A stretch of 64,000 nt of DNA from Nitrososphaeria archaeon (GCA_027078545.1 JALWXN010000004.1:330737-394736), one strand, 5' to 3'. Positions 18,198 to 25,600 are shown, counted from the stretch's first letter. Numbers and translations: made by a program. The notes: a model not told the origin generated them from the sequence alone.

Positions 18198-18377
18198 CTA
18201 TAGGAATGGGAATAGTGTGTCCCACCACCACTGTACCGCGTCGAAGAAGGTCTGGATAGCCTCCTGGATCTTCTCGTAGATCATGTTGGCTGCCCCCATA
18301 GCTATCCCGATCCCTAGCAGGGCCACTATGATTAGTAGGCCCTCCTCGATGATCTGGGCTCCACGCCTCCTCCTCAT
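18198..18377 (-). CDS. Pilin-like 59-residue protein
   Basis: Translation from ATG 18377 gives MRRRRGAQIIEEGLLIIVAL then a continuing hydrophobic helix, an amphipathic segment and an aromatic C terminus rich in tryptophan (QWWWD). The four arginines, glycine and then Q-x-x-x-E before a hydrophobic stretch match a class III (type IV pilin-like) signal cut after RRRRG. The mature protein would be only about 53 residues. It lies between the half-size membrane protein gene and the HerA-like ATPase gene. It could instead be a VirB2/CedA1-like conjugative pilin; only one clear membrane helix is seen, which favours the type IV class. Confidence 0.65.
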   Translation of the reverse strand: MRRRRGAQIIEEGLLIIVALLGIGIAMGAANMIYEKIQEAIQTFFDAVQWWWDTLFPFL

Positions 18378-18450
18378 GGTGCATCCCCATCCATTAGGGG
18401 TTGTGGCAGTGTTAAAGGTGGTGGAGAGGGTTGTGAAACTATTCCCACCA

Positions 18451-18957
18451 CTATCCCAGTAGTGGTCTTGTGAATCCGGTTCCCAGGATGGTTGCGAATA
18501 TGTATATCACTATGTTCCTGAGTAGACCTCTCCTGTCTGGGCCGTGGAAGATCCATGTGATTAGTGCTGTCTGTAGTAGGCCGAAGAGCCTGTATATCAG
18601 TGTGTCTCCCCCTCCAAATGTTATTAAAAGGTTCTCGGTTATCGTTATCCCGCTGATAACTTCTAGGACGGGTATCGTCGCCCCGAGTGTGAAGGCCGCT
18701 GTGGCTGATAGTATAGATAGCCTCCTCATTATCTGCCGCTCCTTGTTCCTCAGCCTCCCTAGGAACTTCTCCTGGAGTATAACCGTCTTTGTGTAGCCGC
18801 GTATAACCTCGGTCCTCCTAGATATTGCCTCTAGGTCTGTCTCCACCTCCCTATTCCTGATGTAGTTTCTCAGCCTCTCTAGCTCCCCCTCCTCGTAGAG
18901 TGCTCTGGCCACTGATCTTCCTTTGAGTATCTTGTCGAGTATCTCTATCAGCCCCAT
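18451..18957 (-). CDS. Half-size TadC/T2SF-like membrane protein
   Basis: A 168-residue protein: about 85 residues of charged helices (LERLRNYIRNREVETDLEAI), then three or four membrane helices (LSILSATAAFTLGATIPVL, RLFGLLQTALITWIF, LRNIVIYIFATILGTGF). This is the layout of one half of a TadC/FlaJ platform protein, in which a cytoplasmic helical bundle precedes membrane helices. Its ATG directly follows the TAG of the preceding gene, which encodes another half-size membrane protein. I infer a split platform; sequence identity to TadC is not something I can measure here. Confidence 0.5.
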   Translation of the reverse strand: MGLIEILDKILKGRSVARALYEEGELERLRNYIRNREVETDLEAISRRTEVIRGYTKTVILQEKFLGRLRNKERQIMRRLSILSATAAFTLGATIPVLEVISGITITENLLITFGGGDTLIYRLFGLLQTALITWIFHGPDRRGLLRNIVIYIFATILGTGFTRPLLG

Positions 18958-19425
18958 CTACCTCGCCACCCTTGTAAGTATCCTTGTTAGTAGGGCCTGG
19001 AGTATGGGTATTGGTAAGAGTATCCAGGGGCCTAGTGGGATCGTGGCTATCAGTGCGAGGAGGGGTGGGAAGACTGTTACTGCGCTTATGAGTGCTGCCT
19101 TGACGTCCAGGTTCTCCACCTCCCTCTCCAGCCTGTCTATCTCTAGCTCAATGTCTGATGCCGCTGTCTCGACCACTATCTCAGGGTCTTCAGCAACTTC
19201 TACCCCACCTACTCTGTCTATATCCTCGAACAAGAGGTTCTTCTCCAGGTCTCCACTGGATATTAGGGCTGCTCTTAGCGGGCTACCCGAGACTATGTAT
19301 TCGGATAGCTCCATGAACCTGGTGGCTATACCCGAGCCACTTAGGGCTTCCCACACCCCCCTCCCCATAGCCAGTGCCGCGGCTATGTGGCTTAGTATTA
19401 GGAGGGTTATTAGTACTGCCTCCAC
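18958..19425 (-). CDS. Half-size TadC/T2SF-like membrane protein
   Basis: A 155-residue protein from GTG 19425: one N-terminal membrane helix (VLITLLILSHIAAALAMG), about 80 residues with a charged coiled segment (IELEIDRLEREVENLD), and two C-terminal helices (LISAVTVFPPLLALIATIP, ILLPIPILQALLT). Together with the next gene it would make one TadC-sized platform. It overlaps the end of the ATPase gene by 16 bases, and in Tad and archaellum loci the ATPase gene is followed by tadC/flaJ, so position supports the call. Confidence 0.5.
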   Translation of the reverse strand: MEAVLITLLILSHIAAALAMGRGVWEALSGSGIATRFMELSEYIVSGSPLRAALISSGDLEKNLLFEDIDRVGGVEVAEDPEIVVETAASDIELEIDRLEREVENLDVKAALISAVTVFPPLLALIATIPLGPWILLPIPILQALLTRILTRVAR

Positions 19426-20606
19426 GCTACTAATCCCTCCTCCAACTCTTCTGAGAGGTATATGTCTCTAAGGTATCTCCTCCCCGTGTGGAGGTCCCTT
19501 GCAGTTATTAGTACCAGGCCTACCTGTTTCAATGCTGCTTCGTATCCCTCTCCGAAGCCTCTTCCCAGCCTCATTATGAGGCTCTCTATATCGCTGGCGT
19601 GGATGGTGGCCATGACCCTTATACCCATGAGCAGGGTCTCGAGCATGTGCTGGATATCGTTGTTGGTTATGACCTCTCCATATACTACGTAGTCGGGGCT
19701 CCTCCTCAGGTTGAATAGGGTCTGTATCCCCCTCTTCTCAGACTCCACTATTCCCGACTGTCTATAGTAGATGTGGTGGTAGCCGTGTGGCCTTAGGTCC
19801 TCCGTCTCCCTAGCCTCCTCTAGTATGAGTATCCTTAGGTGTCCAGGCATCTCCTTCAGTATGGCGTTTAGGAGGGTTGTCTTACCGCTGTTGGGCTCAC
19901 CCATGATGAGTATCGATGGATACCTCCTCAGCTGCTCCAGTATGGTGATCCTCTGCTCATCGTCCATGAAGCCCCTCTCCACGAGGCCCTCCAGGGTGTT
20001 CCCACTCCCCATGTGCCTCCTTATGACGGCGTAGGTCTCTCCATGGGTTAGTGGGAATGTGTCTAGGACTATTCTGAACCTATCCCTGACTGTTGATATG
20101 TCGGCCTCTATCGAGCCTCCCCTCCTTGATACCCCCTCTGCAACTATCAGCTCGAGGATGCGTCTCAGGGCTGTTAGGCCGTCCTCCCCGATATACATGT
20201 TTGTCTTGTAGCTGGTCCCGTCCATCCTCCTAACCCTGATCTCGTTATCGCCCCCGAGAATGTAGATCTCCTGGTTCTCGGGGTCTGTCATCAGTATGTG
20301 GAGGGGTAGGAGGCCTATCGAGTCCCAGAAGGCTATCTCCCCTATCTCCTCATTCGCATCCTCTGAACCGCTCAGCCTCTCCAGTGCTTCGTGGATATTC
20401 CTCCTGAGGATCTCCTCCAGGGTTGGGTATCTACTTAGCCCACTGAATACTGGTAGCTCCCTCGATAGTTCCTGTATATGTGTAGACGCCTCGAGGATCT
20501 CTGGTGTAAAGCCGTAGTACAGTGTTCCGCCCCTCCTCGTGAGGGCTATGTACCTGGTTATCCTAGCCTCCCACTCCTCCAGGATAGGTATGGAGCCAAG
20601 CCTCAT
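19410..20606 (-). CDS. VirB11/GspE-family secretion ATPase
   Basis: A 398-residue ATPase with Walker A GEPNSGKTTLLNAIL near residue 238, an Asp-box region ILILEEARETEDL, the His/secretion region LRRSPDYVVYGEVI and MATIHASDIES. This is the type II/IV secretion ATPase family that powers pilus assembly. An N-terminal domain of about 200 residues precedes it. It is the first gene of a minus-strand operon running to the HerA-like ATPase; a TATA-like element lies about 30 bases upstream of ATG 20606. Confidence 0.85.
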   Translation of the reverse strand: MRLGSIPILEEWEARITRYIALTRRGGTLYYGFTPEILEASTHIQELSRELPVFSGLSRYPTLEEILRRNIHEALERLSGSEDANEEIGEIAFWDSIGLLPLHILMTDPENQEIYILGGDNEIRVRRMDGTSYKTNMYIGEDGLTALRRILELIVAEGVSRRGGSIEADISTVRDRFRIVLDTFPLTHGETYAVIRRHMGSGNTLEGLVERGFMDDEQRITILEQLRRYPSILIMGEPNSGKTTLLNAILKEMPGHLRILILEEARETEDLRPHGYHHIYYRQSGIVESEKRGIQTLFNLRRSPDYVVYGEVITNNDIQHMLETLLMGIRVMATIHASDIESLIMRLGRGFGEGYEAALKQVGLVLITARDLHTGRRYLRDIYLSEELEEGLVAWRQY

Positions 20607-20633
20607 CCCGAGTAGGGATTGGCCCGGAGGAGT

Positions 20634-20650
20634 GGTAATAAATTATTTTC
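20634..20650. promoter_or_regulatory. Shared AT-rich element between divergent pilus operons
   Basis: GTAATAAATTATTTTCA contains overlapping TATA-like boxes for both directions: minus-strand AATAATTTATTA about 30 bases before the ATPase start at 20606, and plus-strand TAAATTATT about 50 bases before ATG 20698. It is the only AT-rich stretch in the gap, so the two operons probably share it. Confidence 0.45.
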
Positions 20651-20697
20651 ACTCATCACATCCCAGTTATAAGCTGCTGGAGAGCGGTATTAACGGG

Positions 20698-20823
20698 ATG
20701 AATAGGGTTCTGAGGCTGTTTGGAGACACTGCTCTGAAGGCTCTTATGCTTGGACTGGCTATACTCGGCTTTCTCCACTTGGTGGGGGTGGTTAGGGATT
20801 GGATAGGTATGCTGCGACCCTGA
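20698..20823 (+). CDS. Tiny one-helix membrane protein of the pilus cluster (1)
   Basis: A 41-residue protein, MNRVLRLFGDTALKALMLGL then a continued hydrophobic helix ending in VVRDWIGMLRP. One membrane helix, no recognised family. It is the first of five short, overlapping genes divergent from the VirB11-type ATPase operon. Support comes from the coupled overlaps (its end overlaps the next gene by 25 bases) and from the shared promoter. It could be a minor pilin or an assembly factor. Confidence 0.5.
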   Translation: MNRVLRLFGDTALKALMLGLAILGFLHLVGVVRDWIGMLRP

Positions 20824-20981
20824 TACTCGAGGTTGTATTGCTGGTTGTTCTCTCGGGGATCGCTCTGTTGATCGGTGGTCGTTTACTGGAGATTCTAGGC
20901 GTGGCTGTCTGTAGGCCTGAGGAGGTGGTTGTGGATAGGGGTCTATACCATGTCGTGTATAGGGTGGGTGTGAGGTGCTAG
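20799..20981 (+). CDS. Tiny one-helix membrane protein of the pilus cluster (2)
   Basis: A 60-residue protein from TTG 20799, with GGTGGTTAGGG as ribosome binding site. One strongly hydrophobic N-terminal helix (LEVVLLVVLSGIALLIGG), then a short polar part with two cysteines (VCRPEE, GVRC-end). Layout is that of a small bitopic pilin-like subunit without a clear class III cleavage motif. The stop overlaps the next start by seven bases. Family not recognised. Confidence 0.5.
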   Translation: MDRYAATLILEVVLLVVLSGIALLIGGRLLEILGVAVCRPEEVVVDRGLYHVVYRVGVRC

Positions 20982-21094
20982 ACGACTTTATAGATACCCT
21001 GTTGAGCCTGGCCCTAGCCAGTGTATTTCTCCTGGTCCTCTCCCTAGTTGCCCTTGTCCTCCTCCTATTCCTGGGGGTGTTGCTTGGTGCTTAG
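20975..21094 (+). CDS. 39-residue hydrophobic protein of the pilus cluster (3)
   Basis: From GTG 20975 the frame encodes VLDDFIDTLLSLALASVFLL and continues as an almost wholly hydrophobic helix to GVLLGA-stop. There is essentially nothing outside the membrane helix. Overlaps on both sides (seven bases with the previous gene, eight with the next) argue that it is really translated. A non-pilin role, such as a membrane spacer, is as likely as any. Confidence 0.45.
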   Translation: MLDDFIDTLLSLALASVFLLVLSLVALVLLLFLGVLLGA

Positions 21095-21353
21095 TAGGGT
21101 CTTGGCCCTTGTCGTGGGTGTCTCGGTACTGGTTATGAGTATTGGGAGTATCGTCCTCCTCCTGGTGGATTATGTCTCCTTCAGGCCTGTCCTCGACCCT
21201 TGTGAGGAGTTGTTGGCTGATGTTGGCCTGGGTAGGGTGGGCGTGGATGGTGTGTGGCGTGAGGATGGTCTGATATACGTCTCTACTCAGGGCTCGGTGG
21301 TGATCGTCTCTCCTGATGGGAGGGTGGTTGGATGCGGAGGAATGGATACCTAG
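21087..21353 (+). CDS. Small bitopic protein of the pilus cluster (4)
   Basis: An 88-residue protein from GTG 21087: an N-terminal membrane helix (LALVVGVSVLVMSIGSIVLLL) and a small extracellular beta domain (YVSTQGSVVIVSPDGRVVGC). The layout fits a minor pilin or pseudopilin. The end overlaps the fifth gene by 22 bases. No family recognised. Confidence 0.5.
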   Translation: MLSRVLALVVGVSVLVMSIGSIVLLLVDYVSFRPVLDPCEELLADVGLGRVGVDGVWREDGLIYVSTQGSVVIVSPDGRVVGCGGMDT

Positions 21354-21661
21354 GTATCTACCTCGCAGTATTCATCGTTGTGGCTGTGCTCATGGCGGGT
21401 ACTATCTTCATACTATATAGTGTGGACCCCACTGCTAGGGGGTATGACGAGTATGCCGTCGATGTTGTTGGGGTCTATGCGGCTATGGAGTGTCTAGGTA
21501 TTGATGGGTATAGGCCGCCATACGGTGATGCCGAGTCGTATGTCGAGGATGGCATGATAGTTGTCGAGGTCAGGGTTGGCCAGTATAGATATGTTGGATA
21601 TGTGGATCTCCATAGCCCGAACTGTAGGCTTCTTAGGAATTACTCTATGGGTTCGGGCTGA
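21332..21661 (+). CDS. Small bitopic protein of the pilus cluster (5)
   Basis: A 109-residue protein: MRRNGYLGIYLAVFIVVAVL begins with two arginines, N-G and then a hydrophobic helix, resembling a pilin-type leader, followed by a soluble domain of about 75 residues with two cysteines (MECLG, NCRLL). GGAGGGTGG precedes ATG 21332. It is the last gene of the plus-strand set and its stop overlaps the convergent gene by 22 bases. Confidence 0.5.
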   Translation: MRRNGYLGIYLAVFIVVAVLMAGTIFILYSVDPTARGYDEYAVDVVGVYAAMECLGIDGYRPPYGDAESYVEDGMIVVEVRVGQYRYVGYVDLHSPNCRLLRNYSMGSG

Positions 21662-22065
21662 TCTGTAGCTGTGGAGTCTTCAGTCTGCTCCTCCTGTATT
21701 ATCCCGGTCTTGATGGCTAGGTATCTCTCTAGGGGGTCTAGGATCTCCTCGTTATCCTCGTACTCCGCCTCCTCGTCCTGTGACCTCGTGAGTAGTTTAT
21801 GGACCTTTCTATAGCTTACCCTCTTACCCAGCTCCCTGTCCAGCCTCTCGATGAGCTCCTTCACCGAGACTATCTCGCCGTTCTTCTTCAGGACTAGGTA
21901 GGTCGCCGCTATCAGGACCTCGTATCTGGTTGGGCTGAGGTCTCTCCTATCCAGCTTCACCACATATTCCTTGACCTCCCTACCCCACCTCTCAGATACT
22001 CCTAGCGCCTTTAGCAGCCTGATTATGGTGTCAAGCCTATTGTCAACAAGGCTGTTCTCTAGCAC
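21640..22065 (-). CDS. Uncharacterised helical protein, possibly cyclin-fold (TFB-like)
   Basis: A 141-residue protein from GTG 22065. Residues 1-95 are helical with the pattern LIAATYLVLKKNGEIVSVKELI and YRKVHKLLTR, which recalls one cyclin repeat of archaeal TFB. There is no zinc ribbon or second repeat. The last 45 residues are acidic and probably disordered (SQDEEAEYEDNEEILD). The cyclin comparison is by eye and weak. It converges with the pilus cluster and lies opposite the Sm-protein gene. Confidence 0.45.
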   Translation of the reverse strand: MLENSLVDNRLDTIIRLLKALGVSERWGREVKEYVVKLDRRDLSPTRYEVLIAATYLVLKKNGEIVSVKELIERLDRELGKRVSYRKVHKLLTRSQDEEAEYEDNEEILDPLERYLAIKTGIIQEEQTEDSTATDQPEPIE

Positions 22066-22140
22066 CTCTCCCCACCTGTAGCTTTCATTGTTCCAGTGGA
22101 TGTCTATGGGTGGAGGGTCTAGTCATGGCTTGGCCTGAAT

Positions 22141-22194
22141 ACTTTCATCATGGGGGTGGGATAGATTATCCCCTCCCCAGGGATGTGTGAAAGT
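22141..22194 (+). repeat. Large imperfect inverted repeat upstream of the Sm-protein gene
   Basis: An outer pair ACTTTCA (22141-22147) and TGAAAGT (22188-22194) encloses an inner stem GGGGGTGGGATA (22152-22163) and TATCCCCTCCCC (22167-22178) with a three-base loop. The inner stem pairs at about 11 of 12 positions. It is upstream of the TATA box TTTAAAATA (22224-22232) of the Sm gene, so it is not in that message. It could be an operator, a replication or recombination element, or a structured RNA from the other strand. Confidence 0.55.
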
Positions 22195-22277
22195 GTTTAT
22201 CGGGTCTCTGTGGCACCGACCCGTTTAAAATAGCCATGTATATAATTCTTTTTACATTCCTGTTAGGGTGTCCTCCT

Positions 22278-22706
22278 ATGATGCCTGCTAGCCCGCTTAT
22301 GAGGGAGCTGGATAAGTTCCTGAATAAGGAGGTTGTGGTTGAGCTTAGGGATGGGCGTAGGCTGAATGGTTTGTTGAGGGCGATTGATCCTAATACGCTT
22401 AATATGGTTCTTGGGAATGTGCGGATTGGTAGGGATGAGTATAGCCTCGTGATTATCGGTGGGGCTGATGTTAGGGCTGTCTTCCTGAGGGCTGTGAAGT
22501 TCGATCTGGCTGAGCTTGCCAGGCGTATTGAGAGGCTCTTCCCGTCCCCCGGTATGGTGGTGTATAGGCCTTCGGAGAGGGCTATACTGGTTATGAATAG
22601 GGTGAGGGTTACCCAGGAGGGGGTTGAGGGGGATAGGGGTGTTATTTATGAGAAGGTTAAGCAGGTCTTCGATGAGTATATGAGGGAGATTAGGGAGGGT
22701 GGCTAG
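22278..22706 (+). CDS. Sm-like archaeal protein with C-terminal extension (SmAP3 type)
   Basis: A 142-residue protein with Sm motif 1 (VVVELRDGRRLNGLLRAIDPNTLNMVL) near residue 18 and an Sm2-like IIGGADVRAVFL near residue 60, then an extra alpha/beta domain of about 70 residues, which is the layout of SmAP3. Sm proteins form rings that bind U-rich RNA. ATG 22278 or the adjoining ATG 22281 are both possible; a TATA box TTTAAAATA lies about 50 bases upstream. It converges with the PAC2 gene with a four-base overlap. Confidence 0.85.
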   Translation: MMPASPLMRELDKFLNKEVVVELRDGRRLNGLLRAIDPNTLNMVLGNVRIGRDEYSLVIIGGADVRAVFLRAVKFDLAELARRIERLFPSPGMVVYRPSERAILVMNRVRVTQEGVEGDRGVIYEKVKQVFDEYMREIREGG

Positions 22707-23392
22707 GTGTAGATGTCCTTCCCACTCCCCCCTACAAACTCCTCAAACTGACGCATCATCTCATTGAGCTCGTTGGCTGCCTGTCTAAGGGTGTCTATGG
22801 GTATCTCGTATCCGAAGAGCTCGTTTATCGCCTTTACTGCGTATGAGGCTGCTATTGGGTCTATCATCCCGTCGTCTGAGTATGCCAGTATGCCTAGGGC
22901 GGGTATCTTTAGGAACTCGCTGTAGGCCAGTGTAGAGGCTAGTGGGCCGAAGATCTTTACGTATTTTGGTGGGGGCCTAGCCGTTATCTTCCTCCTCCAG
23001 TATCTATTGGTGACTATGCGGTACTCGTCCTCCTCCCCCTCTCTAAGGTTCTTTGTCAATCCTCCTATCACGATTATCTCTTCTACCCCCTTCTTCTTCA
23101 CGTATCTTAAGAGGTTCTTGATGAGTATGTTGCCCCTTGGTCCGCGGGGTAGGTTCTCCACCTTGAGTATTAGGTCGTCTCCATGTCTATAGAACTCTAT
23201 TGGGTAGGATATCCTCCCGTCGATGTAGGATATTACTGGTGGTATGTAGGGGGAGTCTACTATGCCTACTAGCTCGACTCCTTCTAGGCTGTCTATCATG
23301 TGTTTGATTGTGTATAGGCCTGTGCCTCCTATACCCATGAATCCTGCGAACAGTCTCTTTCCCTTGAAGCTCTTCTTTACATATATCTTCAC
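22703..23392 (-). CDS. PAC2-family protein (proteasome assembly chaperone 2-like)
   Basis: A 229-residue protein from GTG 23392 with the PAC2 signature: FAGFMGIGGTGLYTIKHMID near residue 14, VELVGIVDSPYIPP, EIIVIGGLTKNL and KIPALGILAYSDDGMIDP. Archaeal PAC2 proteins resemble eukaryotic proteasome-assembly chaperones; their exact role is not settled. A TATA-like AATTATTTAC lies about 25 bases upstream, suggesting a nearly leaderless message. An in-frame extension to 23524 exists but crosses that promoter. Confidence 0.85.
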   Translation of the reverse strand: MKIYVKKSFKGKRLFAGFMGIGGTGLYTIKHMIDSLEGVELVGIVDSPYIPPVISYIDGRISYPIEFYRHGDDLILKVENLPRGPRGNILIKNLLRYVKKKGVEEIIVIGGLTKNLREGEEDEYRIVTNRYWRRKITARPPPKYVKIFGPLASTLAYSEFLKIPALGILAYSDDGMIDPIAASYAVKAINELFGYEIPIDTLRQAANELNEMMRQFEEFVGGSGKDIYT

Positions 23393-23486
23393 GGCTGTCC
23401 ACCACGTATTGATATGTAAATAATTATTGCGGGTGGGGCCATAATAATTTGGTGTGTCCGGCGGATGACCGTGTGGTGTGGCTGTT

Positions 23487-24737
23487 ATGTCTGTTAAGAT
23501 AGCTTTTCTGGGGATGCCTAACAAGGTTGGGAGGTCTGCATATCTGATTAAGGGGTCTAGGAAGGTTTTGCTTGACTATGGGGTGGATCTTGGTAAGACG
23601 CCCCAGTTCCCAGACCCTGTAGATGTTTCTAGCCTTGATCTATTCGTGATTTCCCATTCCCATCTCGATCATATGGGGGCTGCCCCGATGCTCTATGTCT
23701 CGGGGGATGTCCCGGCTATAACTACTCCTCCCTCCATCGAGATCAGTGACCTCTTGATCAGGGATTTTATGAAGCTTTCCGGCGAGTATCTACTCTTCGA
23801 GTATATCGACTTTATTAGTCTGAGGCGTAACGTCCATCTCCTCGGGTATAGGGAGCCGTTTGTCTTTGATGGGGTGAGTGTCACTCTCTTTGATGCTGGG
23901 CATATCCCTGGTAGTGCCCAGGTACTTGTTGAGATGGATGGTAGGCGTATCCTCTATACTGGGGATATAAATACGTATGAGACTATGCTCCAGGGCCCTG
24001 CCGATATGGATCTGGGTGTGGAGCTCGACGCCGTGATCATGGAGAGTACCTATGGTAATTCTAGGCATCCGGATAGGGGTGAGATGGAGCGCCGCTTCGT
24101 GGAGCAGGCTATCGAGACTATCGAGTCTGGCGGCACAGTCTTGGTCCCTGCCTTCGCTGTCGCTAGGAGTCAGGAGATCCTATTGATCCTGGATAAGTAT
24201 GACTTCCCCTATGAGGTCGTGATGGATGGTATGGCTATTGAGGTGACTAAGATCCTCCTCTCCCAGCCCGGGTATCTGAAGGATCCTGAGAGGCTTAGGA
24301 AGGCTTTCAACGCTGTTAGGAAGATCTATCGTTGGCGTGACAGGAAGAGGGTTGTTAATGAGCGTTGCCTCATAATTGCTCCTGCGGGTATGCTTGGTGG
24401 TGGGGCCGCGGTCTTCTACCTAAACAAGTTGATTGATGATCCTAAGAATAGGATCTTCCTGGTTGGTTACCAGGCTCCTGGTACGCCTGGTAGGAGCTTG
24501 TTGGAGGAGGCTGAGTCTGAGGAGGCTAGGGATAGGGCTGACGTGGTGTATATGAGGTTCTCGGCCCATGCGGATGTTGATGGCCTGTTTAGGTTTGCCT
24601 CTAGTGTTGAGGGTGACCCGACGTTCTATATTGTCCATGGTGATGGGGATGCTCGGATGAATATTGGTGAGCTTATCTCTGATAGGCTTGGCTATAGGGT
24701 TGTCTATCCTGGGCATAGGGAGGAATATATAGTGTAG
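23487..24737 (+). CDS. Beta-CASP metallo-beta-lactamase nuclease, aCPSF2-like
   Basis: A 416-residue protein with the MBL motif HSHLDHMG near residue 56, AGHIPGSAQ, YTGDINTYETML, ESTYGNSRHPDR and the beta-CASP motifs PAFAVARSQE and RFSAHAD. Size and motifs match archaeal aCPSF2, an RNA-processing nuclease without the KH domains of aCPSF1. RNase J-type exonuclease is the alternative. ATG 23487 starts directly at the first beta strand (VKIAFLGMP). Confidence 0.87.
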   Translation: MSVKIAFLGMPNKVGRSAYLIKGSRKVLLDYGVDLGKTPQFPDPVDVSSLDLFVISHSHLDHMGAAPMLYVSGDVPAITTPPSIEISDLLIRDFMKLSGEYLLFEYIDFISLRRNVHLLGYREPFVFDGVSVTLFDAGHIPGSAQVLVEMDGRRILYTGDINTYETMLQGPADMDLGVELDAVIMESTYGNSRHPDRGEMERRFVEQAIETIESGGTVLVPAFAVARSQEILLILDKYDFPYEVVMDGMAIEVTKILLSQPGYLKDPERLRKAFNAVRKIYRWRDRKRVVNERCLIIAPAGMLGGGAAVFYLNKLIDDPKNRIFLVGYQAPGTPGRSLLEEAESEEARDRADVVYMRFSAHADVDGLFRFASSVEGDPTFYIVHGDGDARMNIGELISDRLGYRVVYPGHREEYIV

Positions 24738-24765
24738 CCCCTCCATAACCATTATGTGATGCCTT

Positions 24766-25338
24766 ATGTATAGGTTCTTCCTCTGGGCTGGTGAGGATGT
24801 CTACGAGGCTGTCCGTAGCCTGGAGGGGTCTATCGAGGCTGGTATCAAGATGTTTTTCTGGGATGATTACTCCGTCTCCTGGGGTAGGCTCCCGACAGAG
24901 ATTCTGAGGAGGTCCTTCAATGGTGATAGGAGGCAGGTAAATGTGAAGACGTTTGTGGAGGAGTTTAGACGTGTATATCAGGCTGAGTCTGGACGGGTGG
25001 ATATGGTGTTTATCGGGCAGGATCTGTATATCGATGGGATGGAGTATATCTTCAGCGCTACCCATATGGTGAGTAAGGTTATCGTTATCTCTGTCTTTAG
25101 GCTTGGTAGGGGCTTGTCGCTGTCGGTTGATGAGGAGAGGAACCTCTTTGGTGAGCGTGTGTTTAAGGAGGTTGTCCATGAGCTTGGGCATCTGATTGGG
25201 CTTCAGCACTGTATAAATGATACGTGTGTGATGTCTTTCTCGAGTGATGTCTCCCATCTGGATAGGAAGTATCCCTTCCTCTGCCGCTCCTGTGTGGAGA
25301 AGGCTGAGGCTATGGGGTTTAGGATTGGGCCTGCCTAG
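24766..25338 (+). CDS. amzA: Archaemetzincin zinc metalloprotease
   Basis: A 190-residue protein with VVHELGHLIGLQHC near residue 136, the HExxHxxGxxHC motif specific to archaemetzincins, followed by a four-cysteine second zinc site made with CVMSF and FLCRSCVEK. Archaemetzincins are cytoplasmic metzincins of unknown physiological substrate. ATG 24766 is preceded by GTGATG. The stop overlaps the L38e stop by four bases. Confidence 0.9.
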   Translation: MYRFFLWAGEDVYEAVRSLEGSIEAGIKMFFWDDYSVSWGRLPTEILRRSFNGDRRQVNVKTFVEEFRRVYQAESGRVDMVFIGQDLYIDGMEYIFSATHMVSKVIVISVFRLGRGLSLSVDEERNLFGERVFKEVVHELGHLIGLQHCINDTCVMSFSSDVSHLDRKYPFLCRSCVEKAEAMGFRIGPA

Positions 25339-25535
25339 TACTCTACTATCTCTGCGTTGGCGTGTTTGAGTATCTCCTCTACCTCCTCCTCGCTCTGTAG
25401 CTTTATTGTGTATAGCCTCCTGGCCGTCCTGGCCTTCACCTTTATGTATTTGGGTGGCCTCCTCACCACGATTATCTTCCTTGCATATTTCATCTTCTCT
25501 ATGAACTCCTGCTTATCCTTTATCTCGTGGGGCAT
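25335..25535 (-). CDS. rpl38e: Large ribosomal subunit protein L38e
   Basis: A 66-residue protein, MPHEIKDKQEFIEKMKYARK at the N terminus, then KIIVVRRPPKYIKVKARTAR and LYTIKL, matching L38e in length and order. L38e is present only in some Thermoproteota and related archaea. ATG 25535 lies seven bases after GGAGGTG; ATG 25538 is adjacent and in frame. A TATA-like AATATTTAG is about 25 bases further upstream. Confidence 0.88.
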   Translation of the reverse strand: MPHEIKDKQEFIEKMKYARKIIVVRRPPKYIKVKARTARRLYTIKLQSEEEVEEILKHANAEIVEY

Positions 25536-25600
25536 CATTCTCCACCTCCTGGGGGTCTAAATATTCATTATGGGTTGTCTATAAATCTAGTGTGGTCGGT

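Noticed and set aside
23393..23524. Longer start for the PAC2 gene
   Set aside because: The extension crosses the TATA-like element and overlaps the divergent beta-CASP gene start.
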